This document shows positions 43,285 to 55,300 of a stretch of 64,000 bases of DNA, one piece after another (within the stretch, counting starts at the first letter, position 1; the number at the start of each line of letters is the position of its first letter). A program made the position numbers and the translations under genes. Source of the DNA: Omphiscola glabra (Eukaryota > Mollusca > Gastropoda > Lymnaeidae); assembly GCA_964017045.1 (NCBI GenBank), contig OZ024808.1, positions 22,681,418 to 22,745,417 on the forward strand, given 5' to 3'. The notes below the pieces were generated by a model. The model made no database searches, was not told the DNA's origin, and saw only the letters and a list, made by a program, of their open reading frames with translations.

Positions 43285-44637
43285 CTAAGTTAAAAGATTT
43301 TATAGACCCCCCCTTGCCTAAACATTTTCAAAAATAAAAAGAATATTCCAATATACATTTTTTTTACCCAAAGATTCAAATTGGGAAACAGAACATTAGT
43401 TTATTGCCAGTGCATGGTCATAATAACCAACTTTAGGAAGTCCACTTTAACTTTAAATATTTTATAACAAAAAAAGAAAAGTTTAAATCAACAGCAAAAA
43501 TGGTGGATATCATTGAATACCTTTAAATGTTAATACATTCATTTCAAAGTAAACTTGTAAGAATAAACACAAATTTATATACAGCACTAAAGCATTGGTC
43601 TGGTATTTATAAGAAGGAGATTTAATAGCTACATCAACTTAATAGTTAAAGGTATCTATATGATTTAAATATGTATTGTTAATACTGGTACCAGTAATCT
43701 CCTTGATGACTTGATGCACTCCTATGACAAGTGCAAAACAAATAATGGTTTAAAAAAAAATAAGACAAGTTTATTCATTTTAACAAAACTTGAGTTACCA
43801 GTAACTGTGATAAATATAAAAGCATGTGTTGTGTTTAAAGACTGAAGGTTCCAAGCATTACTTTTTCTAAAATCTTTTTTCAGATGGTTGTTTTGTCAAT
43901 AACCTGTGTTAACACAGTGTGTCTGTAACTGTAATAAACTTTAGTGGAAGATGTTTGTAAGTTGAATCTAAACAGGTGCAACATTCAAATTGAGTTTACT
44001 ATTTCCTGTTAATTGACATTCTTCACTTTAAAGTGTTAATTTATGGTACATTACTTTTAATTGTAACACTGTGATATATCACATTAATAGGCTATTATTA
44101 GTTAAAGTTATAATATGGTAAAATTCACATACTAATTAAGTTATCAATATGAAGATGATTACTATATTACCAGGTACTAATATTACATTAAAACAAAGGA
44201 TTTTAATTACAGGTACTGGGTTAGGGCAATTTAAAAAATGTTTAAAAAGTAGAACAATTGAAAATAATAAAGATGCCCTTTATCCAGAGATCACAAAGAT
44301 TTTTAATAATTAGTTGGATAACCTTCTTACACAAATGCACACAGGTGAATATTTTGTAGACATGCTTTTTGTACCGTGCCAATTTTATTAATATAAAAAA
44401 TATAAGAAAAGAAAATTTAACTTTATTATTCCTGAGAGTCTATCACTATCACCCCACTGTGCAGGCTTTAGGTACCCGGTACAGGGATTTAAGCCACATG
44501 CCTAGAGAAGAGCTGCACTTTAAATGGGTGGTGAAATGTTCAGCAAAATAAAAATACGGCATATAAAAAAAATTCTAAACAAAATATTTTTTTAATGAGT
44601 ATATGATGGTCTCTATCTCTATAATTTTATCAGTTTT
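43285..44637. other. AT-rich intergenic DNA
   Basis: No gene, element end or structured repeat recognised. Confidence 0.45.
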
Positions 44638-45010
44638 GAAGAATTGATTGATTGATTTATTGGATATTTATATTATATAGCGCTGGTATCCAAGCTACTT
44701 TAGCATGCTCACTGCGCTCTGGTTTTCATAAATCTATTTAAATTTAAACAAAAAAGTTTATAAATGTTTCTTAAATGATGTTTTATACTTTTCAATACCC
44801 CTCAAAGATTGAGGCAAACTATTCCATAATTTTGGCGCTATCGCTTAAAAAATTAGTGCACCCTAGAGTAAAATTTAGACTTGCTTTTTTTCCAAATGTG
44901 TATGCAGCAATGGAAATTTAGCTAACACTTCAAAAATCAGTTGCAAGTGCCGAGAGACATTTTTGAAGCTGAAACTCATTAAAAATTTAATTTGCCATGT
45001 CTCAACATCG
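44638..45010. repeat. Dispersed repeat with ATAGCGCTGG motif
   Basis: GATTGATTGATTTATTGG followed by ATATAGCGCTGGTATCCAAG and AGCATGCTCACTGCGC resembles a 3'-UTR/SINE-type repeat that I associate with molluscan genomes. Ends unclear. Confidence 0.5.
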
Positions 45011-47099
45011 TTTGGTTCGCTAACTACTAACTACCAAATACATTATACATACATAGAAAGAAAGATTGCAGAAGAGTTGCATGTGACCAAAATAATTTGG
45101 CATTAACACTACACTGGTAACGGTAATAAAAACTTGCCAATTTAAGTTTAAGTAAAATAACTTGCCAATTTAATTTAAGTAAAATGTGGCTAATTATAAC
45201 TTATAATTAATTATGTATTTTAATCATTCAGATTTATACATCAAAATTACTAGAATATGTAGTTTCTGAGAAAAATGAAAACGACTTAAAAAAAATTTGA
45301 TGACTGGTCAGGATTTATGATTGATGGGCCGCATTTATTCTTAACTAAAGCAAAAAACTTTTTAAGGCCAGCACAGTCCTACTGTCAACAAATACCAGGT
45401 TATAGGTACATACAAATTTAGCTAAGATCACTAAGAATTCAACAATTTTGTCACCATGAGTGTTAATGGTAATCTGGGGAAAGCATTAAATTATAATTAT
45501 AGTTTTGATTCTCTGTTTAAAGACATTCTTTCTACTCGCATTTCCATCTTTTTTGCTTGTTCGTGTCTTAATTATTTTTTTTTACACGTGTGACTATCGC
45601 TCAGTTGATAGTCGATTCTGAGTTGTGTCAACTTCTCATCTGCTTCGTTCAGTGAATAGCGGGAAAGGGTGGGTAGGGAGGTCATGAGAGCTGTAGTATT
45701 GTGGGTATTTAAAAAAATAAAAAGTCAATAATCGGTACTTCTTTTTTTTTATATTATATGGAGTTTAAAATTTTCATTCTGCTTGGTACCGGTTACTAAA
45801 AATATAATTAAAAAAAAAAAGACTTTCAATTTCTATCAAAGAAAGTACAAGTACCACTAAATAGTAGAAAATATTTTTAATTTCTTAAAATACTTGATAC
45901 ATATTACACAAAGAGAGTCTGTGTCAAAAAAAAAAACAAAAAAAAAAAAAACAACATATTTCAGTTAAAGTTTAGTCAACATTCATTTCAAATCATTTCT
46001 TTACACAGAGTGCCCATCTACACTTAGGAAAAGTCTTTCTTTGCGTAATGCATTTAAAGAAATGTTGAATTATTTTCTACTTTTTAGTGTTTTAAACTCG
46101 TCTTTGGTAGAAAAGGTTTTCAAAAATATTTTTATTATGAACTCACCTTATTCTTATAATTATAGTAAATTGGAAATGGGATGTTGAAAGTTATTTTATT
46201 TTATTGCAAATTGTTGACAGTGAGGTATAGACTATAACTGACACCTACAAAGTATTAACAATAAATACCAGGTACATTTTAAGATACTGGTATACATTTA
46301 AGGTTAGAGTAACTAAGAGCTTCATGGCCTATAACTATAATATTTGGGATAATAATTGCTCTGTTTCTTTTTATGGCAACTTTTAAGTGATTTCTCTTCA
46401 CCTTTCCAATACTTTGATAATGCAAAACTGCCCATAGGAGCTTACAAAATGGCAGGGTTATTCTTATGAGACCAGCTACAACTACAAGATCCAACTTATC
46501 CCCACAGTAAAATGATAACGAGATTATGTCACCACCTGGTTAAGTTAAAAGATATTGAAAATATACTGGTAATAAGAACAAATCAAAAACATTTCAATTT
46601 TTTTTGAAATAATGCTCACTATAATCAAACATATGAAAATTACCTTTCTCTGATTTATTTATTAATGCTAACGACCAGTACCTGGGAGTGGTAAATAAAT
46701 TTCAAATCTTGAATAAACAAAAATTATAAATTAAATATTTGAGTTCATCTTAATAATTGTACACTTACTATTTTTATTCATGAAAACTTCTTATATGTGT
46801 ATGACAAAGTTTAAGTTGAACATGAAATTACTTTGATGAGACCTTTTTAACAAAATATAAAAACAATGCCTTGTTTAAATAAAGTTTTAAAAAAAGTATT
46901 AATTTATAGTGAATCTGCTTAGGGGCATATAACAATATACTGTAATTATAATCTAAGTTCAATTTAACACAACAAAGATTTTTCTAAAAGTGTTCCATCA
47001 CTAAAATAAATAATACAAACATTTATTAAATATGGTTAACAGCAGCAAAACAACATAATTTGAAGCATAAATGATTAAGGCATGATGCAGGCAAAAATA
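45011..47099. other. AT-rich DNA, partly the RNF26 3' flank
   Basis: A tandem duplication containing AACTTGCCAATTTAA lies at about 45130-45185. A more GC-rich patch with a split inverted sequence (GACTATCGCTCAGTTGATAGTC) lies at about 45590-45612. No gene seen. Confidence 0.4.
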
Positions 47100-48422
47100 T
47101 CAAACATAAATGTTCATTACCTTAACTATTTTTGAACGACATAATGGACAAACTCTACGACCAGTAATTTGTGACCTGACTATCTGCTCAGCGCACAGGA
47201 CACACATACACATATGCTTACAAGGCAGCACAAGCACAGACTTGATTTCATCTTGACACACCACACATTTTCTTTTATCCCTTTCTCTCTCCATTTCTCT
47301 GTCAAAGTCCTCTGGACTACTCATAAATTTGTGTGCTCGGGATGGGGTTGATGACCTGTGGCGAAGACTGTAATGTTCATCAACTTGAGGAAGCTGAACC
47401 TCTATTTCATGATCACTTGATTCTGTTGAGAATGTCTGGGAATTGATGGAACCATCACTGTCTGATTCCTCTGTAACAACAGTGTATTCATCTGAATCAT
47501 TATCTGATACATCAGAACTGCTGGAATCAGTGTTATTTGTTTCTTCATCACTGCTGCTATCTCCATCGCTATTATTGATTTGATCTCTTTCAATAGTTAA
47601 AGGACTATCCTCTGCATCTGATCCATACAAATCTTCAAAATCACTCTCAAATCCTCTATCCACTTGCCAATTAAAATGACTCCCTCTTCCTCGTCTGCTG
47701 TTCAATCTTCTGGGAAATAGTGAAAGGCCTCGGCAATACATGTATCGAATGGTATTAGATAATGTAAGATAAAGTAAGCATAGAACAACTATTCCTAGAT
47801 ATGTCTCCTTTGTTATGGCAGTGATTATATTTGCAAAAGTCATTGTAAGATTTCTCCATGAATTTTCAATACATTGCATAATATACAATGGGAAATATGC
47901 CACAGATGAAAGCACAAATCCAAGACCATGCCAGGCCCCTAGTATTAAATTGTAGCAACAACTTCCTATTGCTGTTACAATAAAACAAACAGCTGTTGTC
48001 ACACTAACAAGAAGTCCAAAGCTATTTTGGGCCATCATCATGATCATTTCATGGCCATTAACAATTAAAGCTCTTAGGGCAAGACAGCCATTGATAATGT
48101 AGTTAACCAAATTAAGGCAGAAAGTGATGAAACTGGAATAGCATGAATGAATAAATCCAGAACAGTGTAGAATTACTTTCCAAACCATAATTATTGTTGA
48201 AGTAAAAAGAGTTTGAATTTCAAGGATGAAGTCAATAATTGAAATAAAAACAAGCTTGATGTGATCATAAAATGAAACCATTATGGATATAATGTAAGAA
48301 ATAAGTTGTACCACTCTTGCAACCAGTTCATAATTTATGTGAATAATATACTTCCCAGTATTTATGACTGCATGTACACCTGCAGCAATAGCAGCACATC
48401 CGTAATATAAAAATTCAAGCAT
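47100..48422 (-). CDS. RNF26: RNF26-type membrane RING E3 ubiquitin ligase, single exon
   Basis: In vertebrates RNF26 is an ER-membrane ubiquitin ligase that positions endosomes around the nucleus and acts on STING. The frame from ATG 48422 encodes 440 aa (human 433). Residues 1 to about 240 form a series of hydrophobic segments typical of the family. Residues 245-380 are acidic and Ser-rich. The C-terminal 57 residues are a RING: KCVVCQDEIKSVLVLPCKHM, then CMCVLCAEQI and CPLCRSKIVKVMNIYV. The spacing and the terminal NxYV/L match RNF26. An in-frame TTG lies seven codons upstream, but the ATG (GAATATGCTTGAA) is the plausible start. There is no intron. The orthology call rests on the RING plus the membrane layout, not on a tree. 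Confidence 0.9.
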   Translation of the reverse strand: MLEFLYYGCAAIAAGVHAVINTGKYIIHINYELVARVVQLISYIISIMVSFYDHIKLVFISIIDFILEIQTLFTSTIIMVWKVILHCSGFIHSCYSSFITFCLNLVNYIINGCLALRALIVNGHEMIMMMAQNSFGLLVSVTTAVCFIVTAIGSCCYNLILGAWHGLGFVLSSVAYFPLYIMQCIENSWRNLTMTFANIITAITKETYLGIVVLCLLYLTLSNTIRYMYCRGLSLFPRRLNSRRGRGSHFNWQVDRGFESDFEDLYGSDAEDSPLTIERDQINNSDGDSSSDEETNNTDSSSSDVSDNDSDEYTVVTEESDSDGSINSQTFSTESSDHEIEVQLPQVDEHYSLRHRSSTPSRAHKFMSSPEDFDREMERERDKRKCVVCQDEIKSVLVLPCKHMCMCVLCAEQIVRSQITGRRVCPLCRSKIVKVMNIYV

Positions 48423-51400
48423 ATTCTTTTTCTTAGTTTTCAAAAATAGTTTTGTCTAAGAATTTTACATAAAACAACGGCAAGTCAATTCATATGTTTG
48501 GATGACCTGAAGTTCTGGATACTTTCTGTAGTGTAACAGCTTACTCTTCTGGTATAAGAGTATTTTTATTTAGCGTGTTTAACTGAGACCAAAGTAAAAG
48601 CTATTATTTTCACTTTGTTAGTCTGAACCAGACTAATCTCTTTGAAAGGAAAGAAATCACTTTGCTGTTTTTCCAAACACCAGTACTGAATTTTTGACAC
48701 CATGTTGAGTTAAAATTAAAATGTTTCTTCTCATTTAAATTAAAATATGAAATATTTGTAGTATCAGGCCTAATGAAACAAGTCAAGTGAGTTTGATTTT
48801 ATATGAAACATAATGAATGAATCATTGCGATTTAACCTCACAAATATCATCGAGCTGATACATTTCTTACTGGACACGAGGTGTCTCAGTCACATTCAAA
48901 AATTTTACAACTTCATATGCAGCAAGGTTCATCTGTTCTGGGCCCATGTCATGAGGTCAGTATTTAATATTTGTCATTTCATCAGCTGGAATCTGGCACC
49001 AGTTCACTTATCTTGTCTTGTGTAGTATCAGTAGGGTACTAAAAAAGTTCAACATTTGAAATAATTTAATCCCTTTTTTATGTGATCATCAGGTGATCAC
49101 ACAGTAGGGTAATGCTGTTACTCTTACTCTAGTGGAAAAGTAATAGTTTATGGATTTTTTTAAAGTAGGCTTCTCTTTATTGACTTTAGAGATGCACCTT
49201 TCTACTTCTGCAGCTGAGTTGAGTTAATTCATTATTCAGTTTGTTGTTCGAATTCGGTGCATGTTGACCATAGTAACACAATATTTATATTAGATCATCC
49301 ATTAAATCATACTCTTAGCTGCCTTGAAAAATAAGAAGTCAAATCATGTTTTGCACTTCCATAAATTATAATGCAATATTTACATTTAAAATGGAATGTT
49401 AGAGTAGTAGACTTTTACGTGGACACAAGAAAGTTATGATGGGACGCCATTTTCAAAGTTCATTTCCTGCCTGTTTGCTGCATATACATTATTTTTAAAA
49501 ATCGTTAATAGTGCTTTGAGTTTTTGGGGATTCCCGAAACACAAATACCACTGCCAGGTACGATACGACAAACTAATGACTAGTAATGAGTCATATACTT
49601 TATATCTTTTAGTATTCGCACTTTTCTCTGCGACTTCAGTGAGTTTACCATAATAAGGAAGGCCCTTTAACGATGTCAAATGCCAACGTGTTAGTAATAA
49701 ATTCACGGAATAGCCTAAAAATATGTTTACCTGATAATAACATTACAATGAACAAGTGAATTCCGCATTATTACTGGCATTAGTCCCATAATTAGTGTTA
49801 ATTATAGTTTTTATAGTTATTCACACTTACACTATATAGACTATACTATTCTGTAATTATTAAACAAAACTCGTAGTCCGTAGTCTGGGTAACTGTAGTG
49901 AACAAGTGAACTGTAGTCTAAGGTAGTCTAGTTATATGATAAAAAAAATTATTACTATTGTAAATGATTGACAAAATAAAATTAAAATAGTAATAATAAT
50001 ACTCTACTGTCGACACTACATTGCTGACACTGGACTGTCTTTACTTGAGTGGCCATGCCCAAAGCCAAAGTACACTACTGTACTTAGTACTGTACAATAT
50101 TCAATTATCTTTCATTTGATACCTCATTTTGTCTTACAAACATAACAATAATATTTAAAATCATTTTTTAATCCCAACCTCTCAATTCTGCTACCCGGGT
50201 ACCAATAGGTGCAGCCTAAAATAAATTTACTTCTCTTGTCTTTAGACCAGGCCCACAAAGTAACAAAATATTCATTTTTCTTATTTTTTTTCTTAATAGC
50301 TTCCCCCCCTGTCCTATTTTCTTTTGGCCCTTATATTGTATTACGGCCCGCACAAGTTGTACACAAAGTATTACAGCCCACTTTACATTTTGAGTTGTGC
50401 AGACCTGCTTTAGAAAGTTTTAATTGTGACTAATATTCAGAGCGTCTTGTCTTATGAGTAAGTTATAGCTAATTTTATTGCTTAATTGCTGTAATACATT
50501 TCAACTTCTGCTCCTTCAAGAAATATTAATATATAATATGTAGGTTATACTCTACCTACTCTGGCATCCAGCTATCCACAAAAAAATGAATAACTTGATA
50601 CACAATAAATTTAAAATATATGTGTCAAATAATAACAATATTTACCTTTTCTTTCAGTCAGAATGAAAGTAAATCAACCCAAATTGCTTTTAGAAAATAA
50701 AGCAATTGCTATTGTATGAGGTGTGCCATAACCCCAAGGTTACTGCAGTTGGACCACACTACACATGATCAAAAGTGTTTGAAACAGTTAGACATCATTA
50801 AAGCTTCACCCACTGGTATTTCAAGCAGATTCATTCTAAATAAAGACACCAAAGCACACCACATTTTTAAAACAAAGTATTCATTAAAATCAAAAGGTAT
50901 ATCATTTTTATCCGGTTGAATCCTATGTATGCCTTAAAAAATCTTGTATCTCATAAAAAATGAAGAGATGGTAGAGCACTAAATTAAAGTTAAAAGTTAA
51001 TGCATATGTAAACTGTTTGTCAGATTCATATTGTTTTACAATAAATTGAGTTAACGCTTACTGAAGATGAGCATATTTAAAATCTGCAAGACTGCACTCA
51101 CAAACAATATTAATAGTAGCATTGTACTTGAGAACTGCATTGAAATGCCTTAGTAAAAACAATATATTTTATTATGGCCATATATAACAGAATGACACTC
51201 AGGTTTTTAGAAAATAGATGCTACAATGTTATTTTTATGACAAACAGCAAAACTCAATGAAGTGAGTGAAATATCTTTTTCAATGTCTGATAGATGAAGA
51301 GGAATCAATATTATCATAGTTTAAATATGATTTGATTACAACTTATTTATAAATTTATTTGTTCTTTTTACCATTTTTTGAGATATTCATGAGTTTTTAT

Positions 51401-51489
51401 TGGCTCATTTTTCAACCTCTTGTTGCCACAGTAAAATGATACAGATTACCAAGAAGTGAAAATCAAGGCAGTGGTCTATTTGTTTTAAA
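48423..51489. other. Interval between RNF26 and the + strand membrane protein
   Basis: The two intronless genes point away from each other, so promoters for both should lie here. I could not place them. A miniature element lies at 50248-50407. Nothing else is recognisable. Confidence 0.4.
50248..50407 (-). mobile_element. hAT-like miniature element, CAGGCCYRC family copy 1
   Basis: A 160-bp element with the same internal blocks as the one at 61932-62109 (CTTAATAGCTT, CCTGTCCTATTT, CTTTTGGCC, GCACAAGTT, TTACATTTTGAGT). The flanking octamers CTTTAGAC (50240-50247) and CTTTAGAA (50408-50415) differ at one base. Ends are CAGGCCCAC at the left and GCAGACCTG at the right. Confidence 0.8.
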
Positions 51490-52359
51490 ATGAATATTAA
51501 CTTTCATGAAAGTTACTTCAGTATACTAAGCACCGCCTCTTCGTCAGATTTGATTACTTCTGTTCTCTATGATTTTTTCATAATAATCCAAACTGTGATC
51601 AACCTGATAAAAATTATGATTTATTTCATAGTACAAGTGTTCATTTCCATGTTCAATGCTATAGCATTTGGTTTTGGTAAGATATTTATAAATACACTTT
51701 ACTGGACAACATGGATTCTATTTCATTTCACTTGTGGGATTTTAGGATTAGAGGATAGATCTACAAGTGCCTTCAGCTGGCTGTTTCTCATGCTTGTTCT
51801 TGTGCTCTACTGTGAGCGCAGTCATCAAGACTGGTTCTGTAAAATGGCAAGGCTGTTGTCGGTGTACAATCAGAGATGCCTTGGAAGGCTGCGGAATAAT
51901 AATCAAATAAGAAACAATCAAAACATACATCAAGTATTGTTAGAGAATCGAAGAAATGAACACAGAGAAATCGAGCCCATAAACAGGCAGCTTGAAGCTG
52001 AAAACAGAGAAAATGAGAATGAAGAAAACAATTTGGTAGAAGCTGATCGGCATCGTATAGATAATGACAACAGAAGAAATATTGCCAGGGAAAATGGAGC
52101 TGATAATCAAAGAGCCAGCCTTGAAAACCGTCAGAATGTGGAAAGAGAGCGTCACAACACGAGAACTACTTTAGATAATCGGAGAAACTGTACCCAGGAA
52201 CAGCAGCGGTATTTCTTGAGGCAAAGAAATAGAAACCATCACCCACGGGAAGATAGACAGGGTATCATTCAGCATGGTGTGAGAGCAGTTGTCCTACCAG
52301 GGTTAAATATAGGATTGCACAACATTATTCCAGTTAACAGAACTGAACCAGTTACATGA
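51490..52359 (+). CDS. Multi-pass membrane protein with N/R/E-rich tail, single exon
   Basis: The frame starts at ATG 51490 and encodes 289 aa. Residues about 24-110 contain three or four hydrophobic segments (FIIIQTVINLIKIMIYFIVQ, ISMFNAIAFGFGKIF, LYWTTWILFHFTCGIL, FSWLFLMLVLVLY). Residues 130-250 are very rich in Asn, Arg and Glu and repeat an xNRxN motif (ENRRNE, ENRENE, DNRRNI, ENRQNV, DNRRNC). No signal peptide or RING is seen, and no Cys-rich exon follows. The membrane layout and intronless structure resemble RNF26, found 3 kb away on the other strand. A diverged paralogue that lost its RING is possible but unproven. Function unknown. Confidence 0.75.
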   Translation: MNINFHESYFSILSTASSSDLITSVLYDFFIIIQTVINLIKIMIYFIVQVFISMFNAIAFGFGKIFINTLYWTTWILFHFTCGILGLEDRSTSAFSWLFLMLVLVLYCERSHQDWFCKMARLLSVYNQRCLGRLRNNNQIRNNQNIHQVLLENRRNEHREIEPINRQLEAENRENENEENNLVEADRHRIDNDNRRNIARENGADNQRASLENRQNVERERHNTRTTLDNRRNCTQEQQRYFLRQRNRNHHPREDRQGIIQHGVRAVVLPGLNIGLHNIIPVNRTEPVT

Positions 52360-55300
52360 AATAATGAGGCAGACACCATTTTTGATGAAAGATCTCAGAT
52401 TGTTACTGGTAACACAAATGTTACTTAAACCCAGACCTCTCTTATTAATCTATGATGACAAAATACTTTTAGTACCAAATTTGTATCAGACATTGTGGGT
52501 GAACTGAAACATGAAGGGCAGTTAAAAATAATAATGTTGTCTACTTAGGAGGTAATTAGATTTGCTGCTAAGGTAATGAAACACTTGAAAGAAATGCAAA
52601 ATGTTTGTTGAATCCTCTTATCCATAATGTTTCCCATTCATATTTCGTTTGATACTGTTTGAGCTTCCCACTAACTGCATGATAACAGAGATGGGAGTCA
52701 TCCAGCTCAGATACCAAACGATATCTAAGTTTAGCTTAATAAAACATTAACTTATATTTTGCATTGGATTTATGGAGAAAAATAAAGTGTGGTTTTTGGG
52801 GGGGGGGGGGTGGTGGTTGTTAAAGAGTGTTTGAAGATATTAGCAATTGTCTTTTAGAATTCTTACAACTATGATTTTATATGTTATTTTATGTCTTTAT
52901 TTCCACATGCAGCAATCAACAATGATTAGGATACTTAACTATTTTGTACATTTTTTTTTGTAATCTTTCTGAGTTGAAACTGCACTGTTGCTGTTTTAGA
53001 CATTTTTACTAATTCTTAATGACATAATTTTAGATACATTTTTCTTTTGATTATAAGTACTTATTGAAAGTTACTTTAAAGACTTATTTTAATTGACTCT
53101 CCTAGCACAACTCTTGAAAACAATATGACTTTTATTTGAAGTAATTCCAACTTCATCTGAAATATACATCTTCTCTATATAGTTTTAAAAAAAATCTGTC
53201 TCCTAAAAGTTAAGACTACTTTACCTCCAATTGATTTATTGATAATTAGTTGATGAAAATATATTAATATATGCTTTTATGAGTCTTTGTGATAAGTAGT
53301 AAGTAGACTTATTTTTAAAATGTTAATTTAGGCTAAAAAGCTATATGCAAATTGCATATGAAGATTTTTTTTTTCTCTTAATTTTGTTAAAAAAAATTAT
53401 TTTCAGTCCTACACATTTTCCACCTTATTAAGGTTTTGTCCCAAATGTTGTAGATATAGCTTTCTTAGAATTGATATTATTGCCTGTATATATCACATTT
53501 ATAAGTACAGTATTTAACCTTTCAATTTATACACATGGAAGGATATCTAGAGAATATTTGTTATTTAACATTGAGAGTAGATCAGAGGTGTTTAAAGTTT
53601 AACTAAATGTATGCTAAATTCCTATTTTTTTGTGCATGGGAAATTTTTCCATTGATTCAGTCATTCAGGGTAAATGATTACATATCATTTGTTTATGGTG
53701 AGGGATGTCAATTTGAGATAATAATGAAGAAAGTAACAGTGTCCTTCTTATATTTTATTGCAGCTGCATGGCAGTAATGACTTATTTAAGAATGTCTACT
53801 ATAAAAGCAGCATTTTCTCCTTATGTGATGTAAGATAATGAAAAGTATAGGATTAAATGAGCTTTGTAAATACTTCATAGTCTTTTTATAGAAATCAATT
53901 TACATAAGGATTCTTCTCTTAATTAAACCTAAATGATAACATACGAGGGACTTCATAGTTAAATTATGTTGTAGCCACAATTAAATCTATTTGATTCAGA
54001 GCTTTTCAAAGTAGAGGTGAAAAAGAGGGGCGGAAACAACCAAATTGTTTGTATAATTATATGTTTATGATATTTCAAAATTAATTCTTTGGTGAGAGGG
54101 GGATACATGGGGCACATTAACATAAACATTTGGAGATCACTGATTTAATGGACAAGAGCAATAACTGAAAAAATTCTTTAAAAAAATACTAATACATATC
54201 TGGTGTGTAATGTACCTGGTGTAGTTTGTCTAGTAATAAAGTAAATTTCTGCATAATAAGAGATATGTAAGCTTTTCCACAAGGCTTAGAAAATTCAATT
54301 ACTGTTGGCAGCTTTTAAAACACATTTTTAAGCCAAAAGAGAAATAATGAGATCGCCATTTTTTATCATCTGTTTTTCTATAACTCATGAAACTGTAGGG
54401 TGGGTAGAGATATTTTAATAATTAATTATGTTGCAGCCATAATTTTTAAACTATATTATCAGTAATTGAGTCTCATCGTGTTTAGTGCATTTTGAAGCTG
54501 GCAACATTTAGGAGACTTTGTTACACCTACTATAGTTTATAGCCCTGAATTTGAAAATGATTTTTTCATGACATTGCAAATTTTAAATACTATGCAGAAA
54601 AACACACAGAGGAATGCCCCCCCCCCCCCCCCCCCCTTTTTGAATATTATTGTTATCACTCATTAATTACACCTATTTGTTTATATAATATTAGGATATC
54701 TGATAGCGCTGTCTATGTTTTCATGATTTGTGAAATGAGCATCATTCAGTTAAATTGTTGTTGAACAAAAAAAAAAAAAAGCTCATATTCATTTATTCAT
54801 ATTGAATTAAAAAATGTATTTAAATATAAGGCACAATAACATGTACATTGCATTTGCTTATGTTTTCTTATAAATTTAAAATTATTTATTTAAAAGATGA
54901 TGCAAAAGAAGAGCATATTTAAAAAAAATTTTGAAAGTGATTATTATAATTAATTATTTCGCTAACAGAAATAACTTTTATGGAATGGAAATAATTTGTT
55001 GCCAAAAGATTTATACGATTTTTAAAAAAAAGCTGCTTTTTATATATTTTAATATATACCAAATTATAGTATAATTATGATATATATATATTTTTTAAAT
55101 TTCTGATTCTAGTAACTTCTGTTTTTTCTAAATTGATAATTTGAATAATTATCATTTTTGTTATGGTTCAATCTTCCTTTTAAATATTTTTTCATTGCAG
55201 GTGGTAGACATCATTTAGAGTTTGCTAAAACAGTTTTTCATGTTACCTAGTAGACTTTCATAAAAAATTTTTTTTTAGTTTTCATTTTAATTTTTAGTAC

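Noticed and set aside
48423..48443. Longer RNF26 N-terminus from an upstream TTG
   Set aside because: TTG is not a usual start in animals; the ATG at 48422 gives a normal-length family member.
49434..49706. 90-codon minus-strand frame
   Set aside because: It begins with GTG rather than ATG and shows no family motif; probably chance.
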